From Burkholderia sp. LMG 13014 (GTDB taxonomy: Bacteria; Pseudomonadota; Gammaproteobacteria; Burkholderiales; Burkholderiaceae): a stretch of 44,089 nt of DNA. Made by a program: the position numbers and the translations under genes. Below the pieces are notes generated by a model, which was not told the DNA's origin, ran no database searches, and was given only the letters and a program-made list of their open reading frames with translations. The stretch is taken from assembly GCF_905232215.1 (NCBI RefSeq), contig NZ_CAJNKE010000014.1:1-44089 (forward strand), given 5' to 3'. Positions 8,701 to 14,637 of this stretch are shown one piece after another (within the stretch, counting starts at the first letter, position 1; each line of letters begins with the position of its first letter).

Positions 8701-8909
8701 CGCCCAGCACGACGGCCAACTTCGTGGGCGCGGGCGAAACCTCGTTCACGACCGTGGGCCTGTCCCAGCCGGCCAACCTCGCCGACCTCGGCCTGGGCGT
8801 GACCGTCTACCGTGCGCGCGGCTTGTCGTTGAGCGCACGGGCCGACGTGCAGATCGGGGCCGGCTACAAAGCGGAGAGCGTCATGGTTCAGGCGCGCAAG
8901 GCGTTCTAA
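5796..8909 (+). CDS. type V autotransporter with repetitive passenger domain
   Basis: A 1037-aa protein. The signal peptide ends near residue 31 (AHA-Q). The passenger (about 32-620) is built of imperfect beta-helix-like repeats rich in Asn, Gly, Thr and Ser, typical of AIDA/pertactin-like adhesins. A Thr-rich linker (about 622-675) precedes the C-terminal beta-barrel translocator (about 755-1037), which has alternating amphipathic strands and ends in ARKAF, the terminal Phe recognised by the BAM complex. The protein should be exposed on the outer membrane. It has its own promoter, operator and structured leader and is followed by a DotE-like gene. I infer a surface adhesin aiding mating contact, aggregation or host attachment; the passenger has no recognisable enzymatic motif. 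The start at 5796 is fixed by the leader Shine-Dalgarno GGAG. Confidence 0.88.
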   Translation: MQRINPSFNLRRSAVSLAVLTAVALTVPAHAQVSVTASQPTLDLNGGNGVTIGPDSTTVIGTVTNSGIDDGGSDADGVDTSAAIRTFDNPTGSTIKGNLYGVNNTGPITTMTNEGTVEAIPTQPGVFNGATGSINTLTNGATGTIVQFENQGSIDAMNNDGLVTAPGPYAAVQNDAGATTTAFTNGPTGEVTSTNADALANDGTMPIVTNNGKILSTHGDGVNSSQPTSFVDTLTNNNLISGSTGVDAGGTFNNLNNTATGAINGTGTAAVVIEPGTSTNVNDAGVIAGTDGSADGLDVNGSGNVSVTGSGSIASTGGVGMSIGAGANARLAMQDTSSVSGSSAGVQDSGDLFLTMSDTSTLSSTNGSALNVLAGASATVSTDRGTTITAAGVAPTIDVAGNAALTLRGTLSNTGTGAALQLESTAQAAIELDGQVQGAINNLSPNALVLTGSSDYTNGNTAGGEQGLLTGVNGEQSVINSVGQDLMLNRNVVLDDTVNLGSNTLSVGAGGNLVAFRQVDVNGNVDVQAGATFTSQVQSADAYGRLMVSGNATTEAGSTVALKPLTAYNPTAGQRFDLISAAGTGSYNTGAITASVDGFNGTVTPSTVTHDGRTDLVVTLSNTSTISTGTGTSTTTTPSNTTTTEPSAPDSTTTTTSPTTTTGTTTTTTPAVADVATSPVARAALNGVLAYTGWTPGLLNTYNAAVAAAATSPAQANAAGAQLAPTSRAVGAGLVRSMADGLASTIGARADSTRNDVSQQWTVWGQGVGGAAQQNGSAGVDGYTMGYGGIVVGADRAVGDRARVGAMLSYVNGSANATGDAGQHVGVNALGLTAYGSYGKTWYVNGSVGVSENEFSESRSVAFPGVNAGASAHFHGEAVTANLETGLPIALAHGVTVTPYAGLSAMYVNQHAYTEGDGGAGVALNVSGASTTDVRSTLGVKVEQAFDTKAGTIEPELRLAYVHDFNGSTPSTTANFVGAGETSFTTVGLSQPANLADLGLGVTVYRARGLSLSARADVQIGAGYKAESVMVQARKAF

Positions 8910-8918
8910 CCCAGCGAA

Positions 8919-8998
8919 GCGAAACGCTCCGGTGCCAGCCCGAAAGGGCTGGTTTTCCGGTACCGGGCCACCGGCCCGCTCACCGGAGCGTTTCCATG
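8919..8998 (+). promoter_or_regulatory. structured 5' leader, copy B (DotE-like gene), strongest outer stem
   Basis: A 12-bp outer stem pairs GAAACGCTCCGG (8921-8932) with CCGGAGCGTTTC (8983-8994). It buries the Shine-Dalgarno GGAG and ends one base before the ATG (8996). Inside are GTG plus hairpin CCAGCCC-GAAA-GGGCTGG (8935-8952), GGTACC (8959-8964) and hairpin GGGCC-acc-GGCCC (8965-8977). No promoter-like sequence is evident between 8910 and 8996, so transcription probably arrives from the autotransporter gene. Confidence 0.7.
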
Positions 8999-9616
8999 CC
9001 TCGCACCACCACCACATTCGCGCGGCTGTTCCTGGCCGCCGCTCTTGCCGTCGGCACGCAGGCCGCCATGGCCCAGTCCACCGGTTCCATCGCCACGGCG
9101 TTCAGCAACGCGTCCACGTCCTGGGTTGCGCTCATCAACCTGACGGTTGGGGCGTCGTTCCTGGCCGGCATCGTCATCTCGTGCATCGGCCTCATCAAAC
9201 TCAAGGACGTGGGCGATGGGCGCATGGCACTCAAAACGCCGCTCTGGATGGCCGTCATCGGCGCGGCGCTGATCGCCATGCCGGCGTGGATCGACACGAT
9301 GACGCAGACCATGAGTCTGGGCACGAACACCGGCACACAACTGCTGTCGCAAGCCGGCTCGTCCAGCATCCCCGGCGTGGGCGACGCGATGAACGGCATC
9401 CTGCTGTTCGTGAAACTGCTGGGCCACCTGGCGTTCTTCCGCGGCCTGCTGATCCTGAAGGATTACGGCAGCGACAAGCAGGGCGCCGGCTTGGGCCGTG
9501 GGTTGACGCACCTGTTCGGCGGTGCGGCGGCGATCAACATCAATGCCACCGCGTCCATGTTGGCGTCCACCTTTTTCACCGGCATCACCCTGCCGGGTGG
9601 GCTGGGCAGTTTCTAA
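8996..9616 (+). CDS. DotE/IcmC/TraQ-like membrane protein (type IVB secretion)
   Basis: A 206-aa protein with a signal peptide (cleavage after about residue 26, AMA-Q). Hydrophobic segments lie at about residues 42-66, 80-100, 132-155 and 165-190. The C-terminal HLFGGAAAININATASML resembles the conserved glycine/asparagine segment of the IcmC/DotE-TraQ and IcmD/DotP-TraR group, small multi-span proteins of Dot/Icm and IncI transfer systems. Length (about 190-200 aa in the family) and topology agree. It would be an inner-membrane, pilin-like component of the element's mating apparatus, most of which must lie left of the window. The match is from memory of motif and layout, so the exact subfamily is uncertain. 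Confidence 0.55.
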   Translation: MPRTTTTFARLFLAAALAVGTQAAMAQSTGSIATAFSNASTSWVALINLTVGASFLAGIVISCIGLIKLKDVGDGRMALKTPLWMAVIGAALIAMPAWIDTMTQTMSLGTNTGTQLLSQAGSSSIPGVGDAMNGILLFVKLLGHLAFFRGLLILKDYGSDKQGAGLGRGLTHLFGGAAAININATASMLASTFFTGITLPGGLGSF

Positions 9617-9622
9617 ACGAGG

Positions 9623-9645
9623 GAAGCCCGGGAAGCCGGGCCTTT
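9623..9645 (+). terminator. terminator-like hairpin just before the 9652 start
   Basis: GCCCGG and CCGGGC pair around GAAG and are followed by CTTTT. The T run ends seven bases before the ATG at 9652, where a Shine-Dalgarno would normally lie. It may terminate after the DotE-like gene, attenuate the next one, or both. Confidence 0.6.
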
Positions 9646-9651
9646 TGCACC

Positions 9652-10389
9652 ATGACCATCGCGTGGCTCACGACCTTCAACAACCTGCGCGACACCGCGT
9701 TGCGACGCCTGGACACCATCCGGCGCCTTCGGAAACTGTGCGAACGGCAGGCCAGCAGCGAGAACGAGCACGCCGCGTTTGCGACCGTCGTGCGTCTCGC
9801 GCAGGAGGACCACCACGACGCCGTGCGTGCGCTCGCGCAGCACGCGATGGCCGCACCGACGGACGACCTGCAAAGCCTGCCCGACGAGCCACGCCGACGC
9901 CTGGCCGGACGCGTGGCCGAAGTGGGCGCGGACGAGGCGGAGGCCACCCTGATCACCGCCGGCCTGGCGTTGGGTGCATCGCCGTACCCATTGCTCGCGC
10001 TCCCGTCCGTTGTCGCACGCGACGACCTGCTCGACCTCGTGCTCGCCGGTTGCACCGCGGCCGGCTTGAACGATGAGTCGAATGACCCGGCGATGTGCCG
10101 CACGTGGGAAACCGTGGTGTTCCCGTACCGGGGAAGCGTGCAAGACGACGAGGCCGCATGGGTCGAACGTCTGGCGACCTGCGTGCTGCCTCGCCTGGCA
10201 CGGGCCGGCGCCGACCTCGACCGCCCGACACTGGGCGCGCCGACGACGCGGCCCGAGCGCACCACGTTGAGCGCGCGGGAACAGCGGGCTCACGTGCTCG
10301 CGACCGCGCTGGTGCGTTACCAGAGCGAGGTGTTGCACCAGGCGCTGCCTGGGAACGGAAAAGGAGAGCAGCAACGCAGGAGGTTGTGA
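9652..10389 (+). CDS. unknown 245-aa helical protein
   Basis: The start ATG 9652 lacks a recognisable Shine-Dalgarno; a terminator-like hairpin occupies the upstream bases. The product is soluble and strongly helical, rich in Arg, Ala and Leu, with no signal peptide or membrane segment. A central hydrophobic run (ALGASPYPLLALPSVVARDDLLDLVLAG) suggests a buried helical bundle. The C-terminus is basic (GNGKGEQQRRRL). No family recognised. It follows the DotE-like gene by 35 bases and is closed by a strong terminator, so it probably belongs to that unit as a cytoplasmic partner. Confidence 0.6.
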   Translation: MTIAWLTTFNNLRDTALRRLDTIRRLRKLCERQASSENEHAAFATVVRLAQEDHHDAVRALAQHAMAAPTDDLQSLPDEPRRRLAGRVAEVGADEAEATLITAGLALGASPYPLLALPSVVARDDLLDLVLAGCTAAGLNDESNDPAMCRTWETVVFPYRGSVQDDEAAWVERLATCVLPRLARAGADLDRPTLGAPTTRPERTTLSAREQRAHVLATALVRYQSEVLHQALPGNGKGEQQRRRL

Positions 10390-10390
10390 G

Positions 10391-10415
10391 AAAAGGCCCT
10401 GAAACAGGGCCTTTT
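10391..10415 (+). terminator. intrinsic terminator
   Basis: A perfect 11-bp stem, AAAAGGCCCTG with CAGGGCCTTTT, closes an AAA loop immediately after the stop at 10389. The following 330 bases (10416-10745) contain only short GC-rich inverted repeats and no supportable gene. Confidence 0.88.
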
Positions 10416-10745
10416 CTCTGTACGTCGGTTCGCTACGGATCGGGCCGCAGGCTGGACCAGGCGCGCCAGCGCACCGGGTTGTTCGCGTGAGCGCACGCGC
10501 AAAAAACCGGGGCCGGAGGCCCGCCGAGGCTGACGCCCATGGCTGGCGACGAGGCCGACCTGCACACACCTCGAAACCCGTGACTCGCTCACAGGACCGC
10601 CTTTTCTTCGACGCGTAGCACCGCCCGGCACCCGGCAAGGGTTCGCTGCGCCACGCCGTCGGCGTGCCCTGGCCTGGCGTCCGTTGATGCGGTGCTGACT
10701 CGCGTCAAGGCGGCTCCGTCGAGCGGCCACGAACGAGGAAACGCC

Positions 10746-10868
10746 ATGTGCACGACGACCCGCAGACCCGCACCCGCTGAAGGCGACCGCCGCACCGTGG
10801 TGCTCAACGGCTGCCACATTTTCATGCTCTTCACCGGCGGCCGGTGGCTCAACGTCCACGTCGCTTGA
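10746..10868 (+). CDS. possible 40-aa small protein
   Basis: ATG 10746 is preceded at a good distance by GAGGAA (10733-10738) and opens a 40-codon frame ending in TGA at 10868. The protein has a polar, basic N-terminus and a hydrophobic C-terminal half (VVLNGCHIFMLFTGGRWLNVHV). It could be a short membrane or leader peptide. It lies just upstream of the first 194-bp repeat and has no recognisable relatives; coding status rests only on the ribosome site and the open frame. Confidence 0.35.
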   Translation: MCTTTRRPAPAEGDRRTVVLNGCHIFMLFTGGRWLNVHVA

Positions 10869-10896
10869 ACCAACGTCAAAAACAATGGGGCGCTTG

Positions 10897-11090
10897 CGCG
10901 CCTGGTCCCAGCCTGCGGCCCGTTGCCTGCGGCCCCGCTTCGCAGCGCATGATATTTGTATGTAGTCCGTAGCAAAAAGAAACACTTTTTTTCGCGAGTA
11001 AAACAAAATACCCGCTTACCGGCGTTGATTTTTTGCGGTGGTACGAGACACTACAGAGACAGGCAGCGCGCGACGCAAAGCCCCTCAAAC
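10897..11090 (+). repeat. 194-bp direct repeat R1, copy 1 (promoter block)
   Basis: Nearly identical to 13102-13294. A GC-rich part with two GCCTGCGG units is followed by an AT-rich stretch (about 10950-11035) that stands out from the GC-rich surroundings. It ends in a promoter-like TTGATT (11025-11030), 16 bases, GACACT (11047-11052). The next gene starts 14 bases after the repeat. Confidence 0.85.
11025..11052 (+). promoter_or_regulatory. promoter, TTGAYW-16-GACACT type, R1 copy 1
   Basis: TTGATT (-35) and GACACT (-10) with a 16-base spacer. The same arrangement, including the 12-base string GTACGAGACACT, occurs before the relaxase gene (29928-29955), and with one change in R1 copy 2 (13231-13258). 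Confidence 0.55.
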
Positions 11091-11104
11091 CCAAGGAGAC
11101 CATC

Positions 11105-11323
11105 ATGCAAGCAACCATCGCAACCCGCACCGAATACCGTTTCACCGGCCACAACGATGTTGTGTACGGCCACGGCGAAACCCCCATCGAAGCACTCGAC
11201 GACGCCCGCGCAACGCTGGGCGAGCCCATGATGACGCAGGCCGACATCGACGAAAACGGCTACCTCGTCGAGATCGAGCAGCAACGCGACGCCGACACGG
11301 GCGAATGGACCGACGTGAAGTAA
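11105..11323 (+). CDS. unknown 72-aa acidic protein
   Basis: ATG 11105 follows AAGGAG at 11093-11098. The product is small, soluble and acidic, with predicted beta strands at the N-terminus (ATIATRTEYRF) and a helix with conserved-looking EALDDARATLG. No family recognised. It is expressed from the promoter in R1 copy 1. The next gene follows after a 92-base interval that contains structured leader C. Confidence 0.6.
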   Translation: MQATIATRTEYRFTGHNDVVYGHGETPIEALDDARATLGEPMMTQADIDENGYLVEIEQQRDADTGEWTDVK

Positions 11324-11336
11324 GCCGGCCAGCGCA

Positions 11337-11418
11337 ACGCTCCACCAGTGCCAGCCTGACGGCTGGTTTGGCGGTACACAAGGACCATCCCGGTCCTGGA
11401 CCAAAGGAGCCGACCATG
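11337..11418 (+). promoter_or_regulatory. structured 5' leader, copy C
   Basis: GCTCC (11339-11343) can pair with GGAGC (11406-11410), which holds the Shine-Dalgarno. Inside are GTG plus hairpin CCAGCC-tgac-GGCTGG (11351-11366), GGTAC (11373-11377) and hairpin GGACC-atccc-GGTCC. ATG at 11416. Both inner stems differ from copies A and D by paired changes. Confidence 0.6.
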
Positions 11419-11937
11419 CACAACCTCACCACCGCACACCGCGCCCTGTCGATCGCACAAGGCATTGCCCACGACATCGCCGCGATCCAGCAAACCCCCG
11501 TCAAACTCACGAAGCATCAACGCGCCTGGGTCAAAGTTCCGGCCGACCGCCAGGCCGCTGCGCTCAAAGCGCTGGCGGACCACGAAAGCGGTGCGAAGCC
11601 CGCCGGTTCGTACGACAACGCCAGCCGCTGGTGGCCCGACGAAGAGTTCGAATGCTGCGCGATGATCCGCAGCCCGTCCCGTGCCTGGCCGTTCTCGAAA
11701 CTCAAACACTGCTTGTCCCTGGCGCACAAAGAAGCCCTGCACGGCGCGGACCACGACGACGTGCTGGCCCTGCGCCGTGTGCTGAACGAGCGGGCCGAGG
11801 CCACGGACGCCGGCCTGCCGCTCGTGAAACGCGAGTCCCAGGCGTGGCTCAACACCCTCGAAGCGGGCCTGCTGCGCGAGGCGGCAGTGGAGAGCGCTGG
11901 CGCATCGCTCCCGGCCCGTGAGCACGCACGGCTCTGA
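11416..11937 (+). CDS. unknown 173-aa protein under leader C
   Basis: The start is fixed by GGAG at 11406-11409. A soluble helical protein with a Trp/Cys-containing central segment (ASRWWPDEEFECCAMIRSPS) and an Arg/Glu-rich C-terminal helix. No signal peptide, membrane segment or recognised family. It lies in a tandem of small genes, each with its own structured leader, between the two R1 copies. Confidence 0.55.
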   Translation: MHNLTTAHRALSIAQGIAHDIAAIQQTPVKLTKHQRAWVKVPADRQAAALKALADHESGAKPAGSYDNASRWWPDEEFECCAMIRSPSRAWPFSKLKHCLSLAHKEALHGADHDDVLALRRVLNERAEATDAGLPLVKRESQAWLNTLEAGLLREAAVESAGASLPAREHARL

Positions 11938-11950
11938 CGCCTGAAACGTC

Positions 11951-12034
11951 GACGCTCCCCTTGTGCCCGCCTCACGTGCGGGTCAGGGCGGTACAGACCA
12001 ACCCGGTCTGTTCACCGAAAAGGAGCCAGTCATG
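11951..12034 (+). promoter_or_regulatory. structured 5' leader, copy D (lipoprotein)
   Basis: GCTCC (11954-11958) pairs with GGAGC (12022-12026). Inside are GTG plus hairpin CCCGC/GCGGG (11966-11982), GGTAC (11990-11994) and hairpin ACAGACC/GGTCTGT. ATG 12032. From GTG to the Shine-Dalgarno it is almost identical to copy E, although the genes behind them are unrelated. Confidence 0.6.
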
Positions 12035-12295
12035 CACATTCTCCGCGCCGCCTCCCGCTTGCTGATCGCAACGTTGGCCCTCGCATCCCTGGCGGCCTGT
12101 ATGGACAGCACGGTCATGCAGAACAATGATCCCAAGACCGTCCAGTTGTACAGCGGTGGCAAGGTCGTTGGGCAATGGACGACGCAAGGCACGATCGAAA
12201 TGACGCACAACGGGCAGGGCGCTTACTACTTCCGCGACGCGGCCACCGGGCACTTGATCCAGGTGACCGGCACGGTCGTCATCACCGCCTGGTAA
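12032..12295 (+). CDS. small lipoprotein
   Basis: An 87-aa protein with a lipoprotein signal peptide ending in the lipobox LAAC (Cys near residue 23). The mature part is about 65 residues of short beta-strand segments (KTVQLYSGGKVVGQWTTQG). It should be anchored in the envelope. Conjugative elements often encode small lipoproteins involved in mating-pore assembly or entry exclusion; nothing here distinguishes these roles. The start follows the leader's AAGGAG. Confidence 0.65.
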   Translation: MHILRAASRLLIATLALASLAACMDSTVMQNNDPKTVQLYSGGKVVGQWTTQGTIEMTHNGQGAYYFRDAATGHLIQVTGTVVITAW

Positions 12296-12320
12296 GCATC
12301 GCAACATCATGGAGACCGTT

Positions 12321-12872
12321 ATGACCACAGCGGCCGAACACGCCCCGCACAGCAGCGGCCTGACCCTGCGTCAGTTTGCCGAACGCTTCAAGGTTTCGCT
12401 TGCCACCGCCCGCAAATGGCTGGACGGCGACGCGCGACTCGACCAGGCGTGGGTCGAGTCGTTCGTGCCGCCACCGGGGCGCCACCGCTCGGTCATCGAG
12501 GCCATGGGGCTTCTGGCCTGTTCACAGGCCGCTGCGTTCGTCGGTCGCAGCGTGCCCACGTTGAGCCTCGCCGCACGGACCGGCGAACTGCCGTTTGTGC
12601 TGGTCAACGGGGTTCGTGCGTTCGACCGCGCGGACCTGACGGCATGGCTGACGGCGAAGAACACACCGCCCGCTGGCCCGCTGCTGTCGAACGCGGACGC
12701 CTGGCGCCTGTTGGGCTACGCAAACCGGGCGAGCATCACGAACCTGATCAAGGCCGGGGCGTTGCCGGTGGTGCTCGACGAGCACGGCAACAAGCGCGTG
12801 AACCGCGCCGACGTGCTGGCCCTGGCCAAAAAGCGCGAAGCGAGGAAGGCGAAGCGGGAAGCACGGGCCTGA
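12321..12872 (+). CDS. HTH DNA-binding protein with repeated MerR/excisionase-type modules
   Basis: A 183-aa protein. Start 12321 is preferred because GGAG at 12311-12314 is correctly spaced; ATG 12309 lies too close to it. There are three helix-turn-helix-like segments. One is N-terminal (LTLRQFAERFKVSLATARKWLDG). The second is central (SQAAAFVGRSVPTLSLAARTG, then a wing FVLVNGVRAFDRADLTAWL). The third is C-terminal (ADAWRLLGYANRASITNLIKAG, then a wing and NRADVLALAKK). The last two resemble HTH_17/excisionase domains. The C-terminus is a basic tail. A candidate regulator or architectural protein for the repeated operators or hairpin modules, but its target is unknown. Confidence 0.65.
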   Translation: MTTAAEHAPHSSGLTLRQFAERFKVSLATARKWLDGDARLDQAWVESFVPPPGRHRSVIEAMGLLACSQAAAFVGRSVPTLSLAARTGELPFVLVNGVRAFDRADLTAWLTAKNTPPAGPLLSNADAWRLLGYANRASITNLIKAGALPVVLDEHGNKRVNRADVLALAKKREARKAKREARA

Positions 12873-12890
12873 CCGACGGAGCACCATGCG

Positions 12891-12916
12891 AAAAGGCCCT
12901 GAAAACAGAGCCTTTT
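12891..12916 (+). terminator. intrinsic terminator before R2 copy 1
   Basis: AAAAGGCCCT pairs with AGAGCCTTTT (one mismatch) around GAAAAC, just after the HTH gene. A conserved two-hairpin module starts immediately downstream. Confidence 0.7.
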
Positions 12917-12918
12917 CT

Positions 12919-13041
12919 GCGTTCATGATGCTCACTGACTTGCCCACCGCCTCGCGCCCAAGGGCGCGACGTGTGCACAACCGGACTCTTGCGTGCGGCG
13001 TGGCCGCGGTCCGGTTGCACACACGCGAGGGCCGTGGACAA
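12919..13041 (+). repeat. two-hairpin module R2, copy 1
   Basis: It shares a 5' block beginning GCGTTCATGATGCTCACTGA and a 3' block GGGCCGTGGACAAG with 14097-14216. Between them, hairpin TCGCGCCC/GGGCGCGA is followed by a long imperfect hairpin whose stem contains CAACCGGAC with GTCCGGTTG, around a constant core TCTTGCGTGCGGC. Stem bases differ from copy 2 by paired changes. The interval 12873-13365 holds the terminator, this module, R1 copy 2 and leader E, and no gene. Confidence 0.65.
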
Positions 13042-13101
13042 GGTGCTTCAACGTCAACGTCAACGTCACAGCGCCAAAACCAACCCAAACCTGGCGCGCG
13101 T

Positions 13102-13294
13102 CGCGCCTGATCCCAGCCTGCGGCCCGTTGCCTGCGGTCCCCGCTTCGCAGCGCATGATATTTGTATGTAGTCCGTAGCAAAAAGAAACACTTTTTTTCG
13201 CGAGTAAAACAAAATACCCGCTTACCGGCGTTGATTTTTCGCGATGGTGCGAGACACTGACTGTAGGCAGCGCGCAACGCAAAGCCCCTCAAAC
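13102..13294 (+). repeat. 193-bp direct repeat R1, copy 2 (promoter block)
   Basis: Nearly identical to 10897-11090, including the AT-rich stretch. The promoter reads TTGATT (13231-13236), 16 bases, GACACT (13253-13258). Here the repeat runs straight into structured leader E rather than into a plain ribosome site. Confidence 0.85.
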
Positions 13295-13296
13295 AG

Positions 13297-13368
13297 TGCC
13301 CGCCTGACGTGCGGGTCAGGGCGGTACCAGACCAACCCGGTCTGTTCACCGAAAAGGAGCCTTCCATG
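13297..13368 (+). promoter_or_regulatory. structured 5' leader, copy E
   Basis: GTG plus hairpin CCCGC/GCGGG, GGTACC, hairpin CAGACC-aaccc-GGTCTG, AAAAGGAGC and ATG 13366. The upstream GCTCC partner is absent (the sequence there is GCCCC), so the outer stem is weak or lost. Confidence 0.55.
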
Positions 13369-14061
13369 ACCGCCGCCACCCTGAAGACCATCGAAACCGC
13401 GATCCGGCACAGCGTCCATTGCGTTGCGTTGACCCTGGGCAAGACAACAAGCGAAACCATGCGAATGACGTTCGACGCCACCGCGTTCGTCAGCGTGACC
13501 GTCGGCGGCGTGGGCCACGTGGTCCGGGTGAACCGTCAGGCGATGAACGGTTGCACCGCGATCGAAGAGTACGAGAAAAGCGGTTACGAGACGTTGTACC
13601 GCGCGCTCGACAAGGCGCTGGGCAGCGAGGTCAGATTTTACGAGATCGAACGCACAATCCTCAAAGCGGCGGAAAACGCTTTCGAGGACGATGACGCCGC
13701 ACGGGTCGCGAAAGTGACGAACCTCATGACCGTGGTACGGGCCGCCGACGCCTCTGGCGATGCGGCGCTGCGCAGCATGGTGACCGAACTGCTGGTGCGC
13801 GCTCTGCTCGAACGGTACCCGGACGTGCTCCATGCCACGCGCGTCGCCCGCGTCGTCGCACACCTGTTCGACATCGGCCACACGCCGGTCGACGCCCTCA
13901 ACGAGATGCGGGACGACTTCGCAGACGCTTATAAGCGCATCGAGGCCTCCACCGGCGTGAAACTCGAAGCACTCCGCAAAGCCGCGATGGCGCCCGTCGC
14001 CGAGGTCGGCGACACCATCGACGGACTGTTCACCGACGTGGTGTTTCCGAAGGTCGCTTAA
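13366..14061 (+). CDS. unknown 231-aa protein under leader E
   Basis: The start is fixed by AAGGAG at 13354-13359. A soluble alpha/beta protein: the N-terminal half has beta-strand pattern (FDATAFVSVTVGGVGHVVRVNR), the C-terminal half is helical (DALNEMRDDFADAYKRIEA). No signal peptide or family recognised. It is expressed from R1 copy 2 and followed directly by a strong terminator, forming a one-gene transcription unit. Confidence 0.55.
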   Translation: MTAATLKTIETAIRHSVHCVALTLGKTTSETMRMTFDATAFVSVTVGGVGHVVRVNRQAMNGCTAIEEYEKSGYETLYRALDKALGSEVRFYEIERTILKAAENAFEDDDAARVAKVTNLMTVVRAADASGDAALRSMVTELLVRALLERYPDVLHATRVARVVAHLFDIGHTPVDALNEMRDDFADAYKRIEASTGVKLEALRKAAMAPVAEVGDTIDGLFTDVVFPKVA

Positions 14062-14067
14062 CAATGC

Positions 14068-14094
14068 AAAAAGGCCCTGTTTCCAGGGCCTTTT
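14068..14094 (+). terminator. intrinsic terminator before R2 copy 2
   Basis: AAAAGGCCCTG pairs with CAGGGCCTTTT around TTTC, seven bases after the stop at 14061. Confidence 0.88.
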
Positions 14095-14096
14095 AT

Positions 14097-14216
14097 GCGT
14101 TCATGATGCTCACTGACTTGCCCACCGCCTCGCGCTGCGCGCGACCCGTGGAAAAACGGACTCTTGCGTGCGGCAAGGCCGCGGTCCGTTTTCCCACCGG
14201 CACGGGCCGTGGACAA
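14097..14216 (+). repeat. two-hairpin module R2, copy 2
   Basis: Same 5' and 3' blocks as 12919-13041 and again directly after a terminator. The first hairpin is TCGCGC-tgc-GCGCGA. The long stem here contains AAAACGGAC with GTCCGTTTT, a paired replacement of the copy 1 bases. Confidence 0.65.
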
Positions 14217-14225
14217 GTCTGTGTT

Positions 14226-14555
14226 TCAGATGTCCCAGGCGACGAGCCGCCACACTAGAATGCCCGCGTTGAGCACGCCCAGCACCACCGCGAACACGGC
14301 GACGCCGTGCTCCTGCAGCCACGGCGAGAGATTCAGGAGCGCGGCCATCGCGAGCCAGGCGCAGCCGGCGACACCGATCAACGCAAGGGTGCCGATGCCG
14401 TTGCCGAGGTTTCTCGCGGCTTGGCCCGCGTACGCACGGGCACCGCTGCTTTTCGGCCATCGCAACCGGTTCGTTAAACGGAACGCGCCGACGTTGCAAG
14501 CGCCGATGATGAGGGCGAGTAGGAGGAGTGCTATCGCGGACACGATGGTTTGCAT
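14226..14555 (-). CDS. unknown 109-aa membrane protein
   Basis: The start at 14555 follows AAAGGA. Three hydrophobic segments lie at about residues 2-22, 57-76 and 84-106; the first could be an uncleaved signal anchor. A basic loop (RLRWPKSSGARAYAGQAARN) lies between the first two. Unknown function. It lies downstream of the lipoprotein protease on the same strand, but a terminator separates them. Confidence 0.55.
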   Translation of the reverse strand: MQTIVSAIALLLLALIIGACNVGAFRLTNRLRWPKSSGARAYAGQAARNLGNGIGTLALIGVAGCAWLAMAALLNLSPWLQEHGVAVFAVVLGVLNAGILVWRLVAWDI

Positions 14556-14594
14556 GGTGATCCTTTTTCTTATTGGTGGTTTTTTTGTGTCGTG

Positions 14595-14619
14595 AAAAAC
14601 GGCCCCCGAAGGGGCCGTT
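14595..14619 (-). terminator. intrinsic terminator after the lipoprotein protease
   Basis: On the minus strand AACGGCCCC pairs with GGGGCCGTT around a short loop and is followed by TTTTC, about 20 bases after the stop at 14638. Confidence 0.8.
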
Positions 14620-14637
14620 GGCAACATCACCGGCAGG

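Noticed and set aside
6465-9017. 850-aa open frame antisense to the autotransporter, and similar long antisense frames under the coupling protein and relaxase
   Set aside because: High-GC codon bias of the real plus-strand gene opens the complementary frame. The predicted proteins are Arg/His/Val-rich with no domain.
10589-10975. Minus-strand frames starting in the R1 repeats (similar N-termini in both copies)
   Set aside because: The similarity is simply the DNA repeat read in reverse. The frames diverge as soon as the repeat ends and lack ribosome sites.
11337-13368. Guanidine-II (mini-ykkC) riboswitch, suggested by two small hairpins before a ribosome site
   Set aside because: The hairpin loops do not carry the ACGR motif, and stem spacing and conserved GTG/GGTAC bases do not fit that family.
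14064-14258. Small frame through terminator and R2 copy 2 that resembles one through R2 copy 1 (shared MMLTDLPTASR)
   Set aside because: The frame starts inside a terminator hairpin, and differences between copies preserve base pairing, so I treat R2 as a structural element. The length difference is a multiple of three, so coding is not fully excluded.
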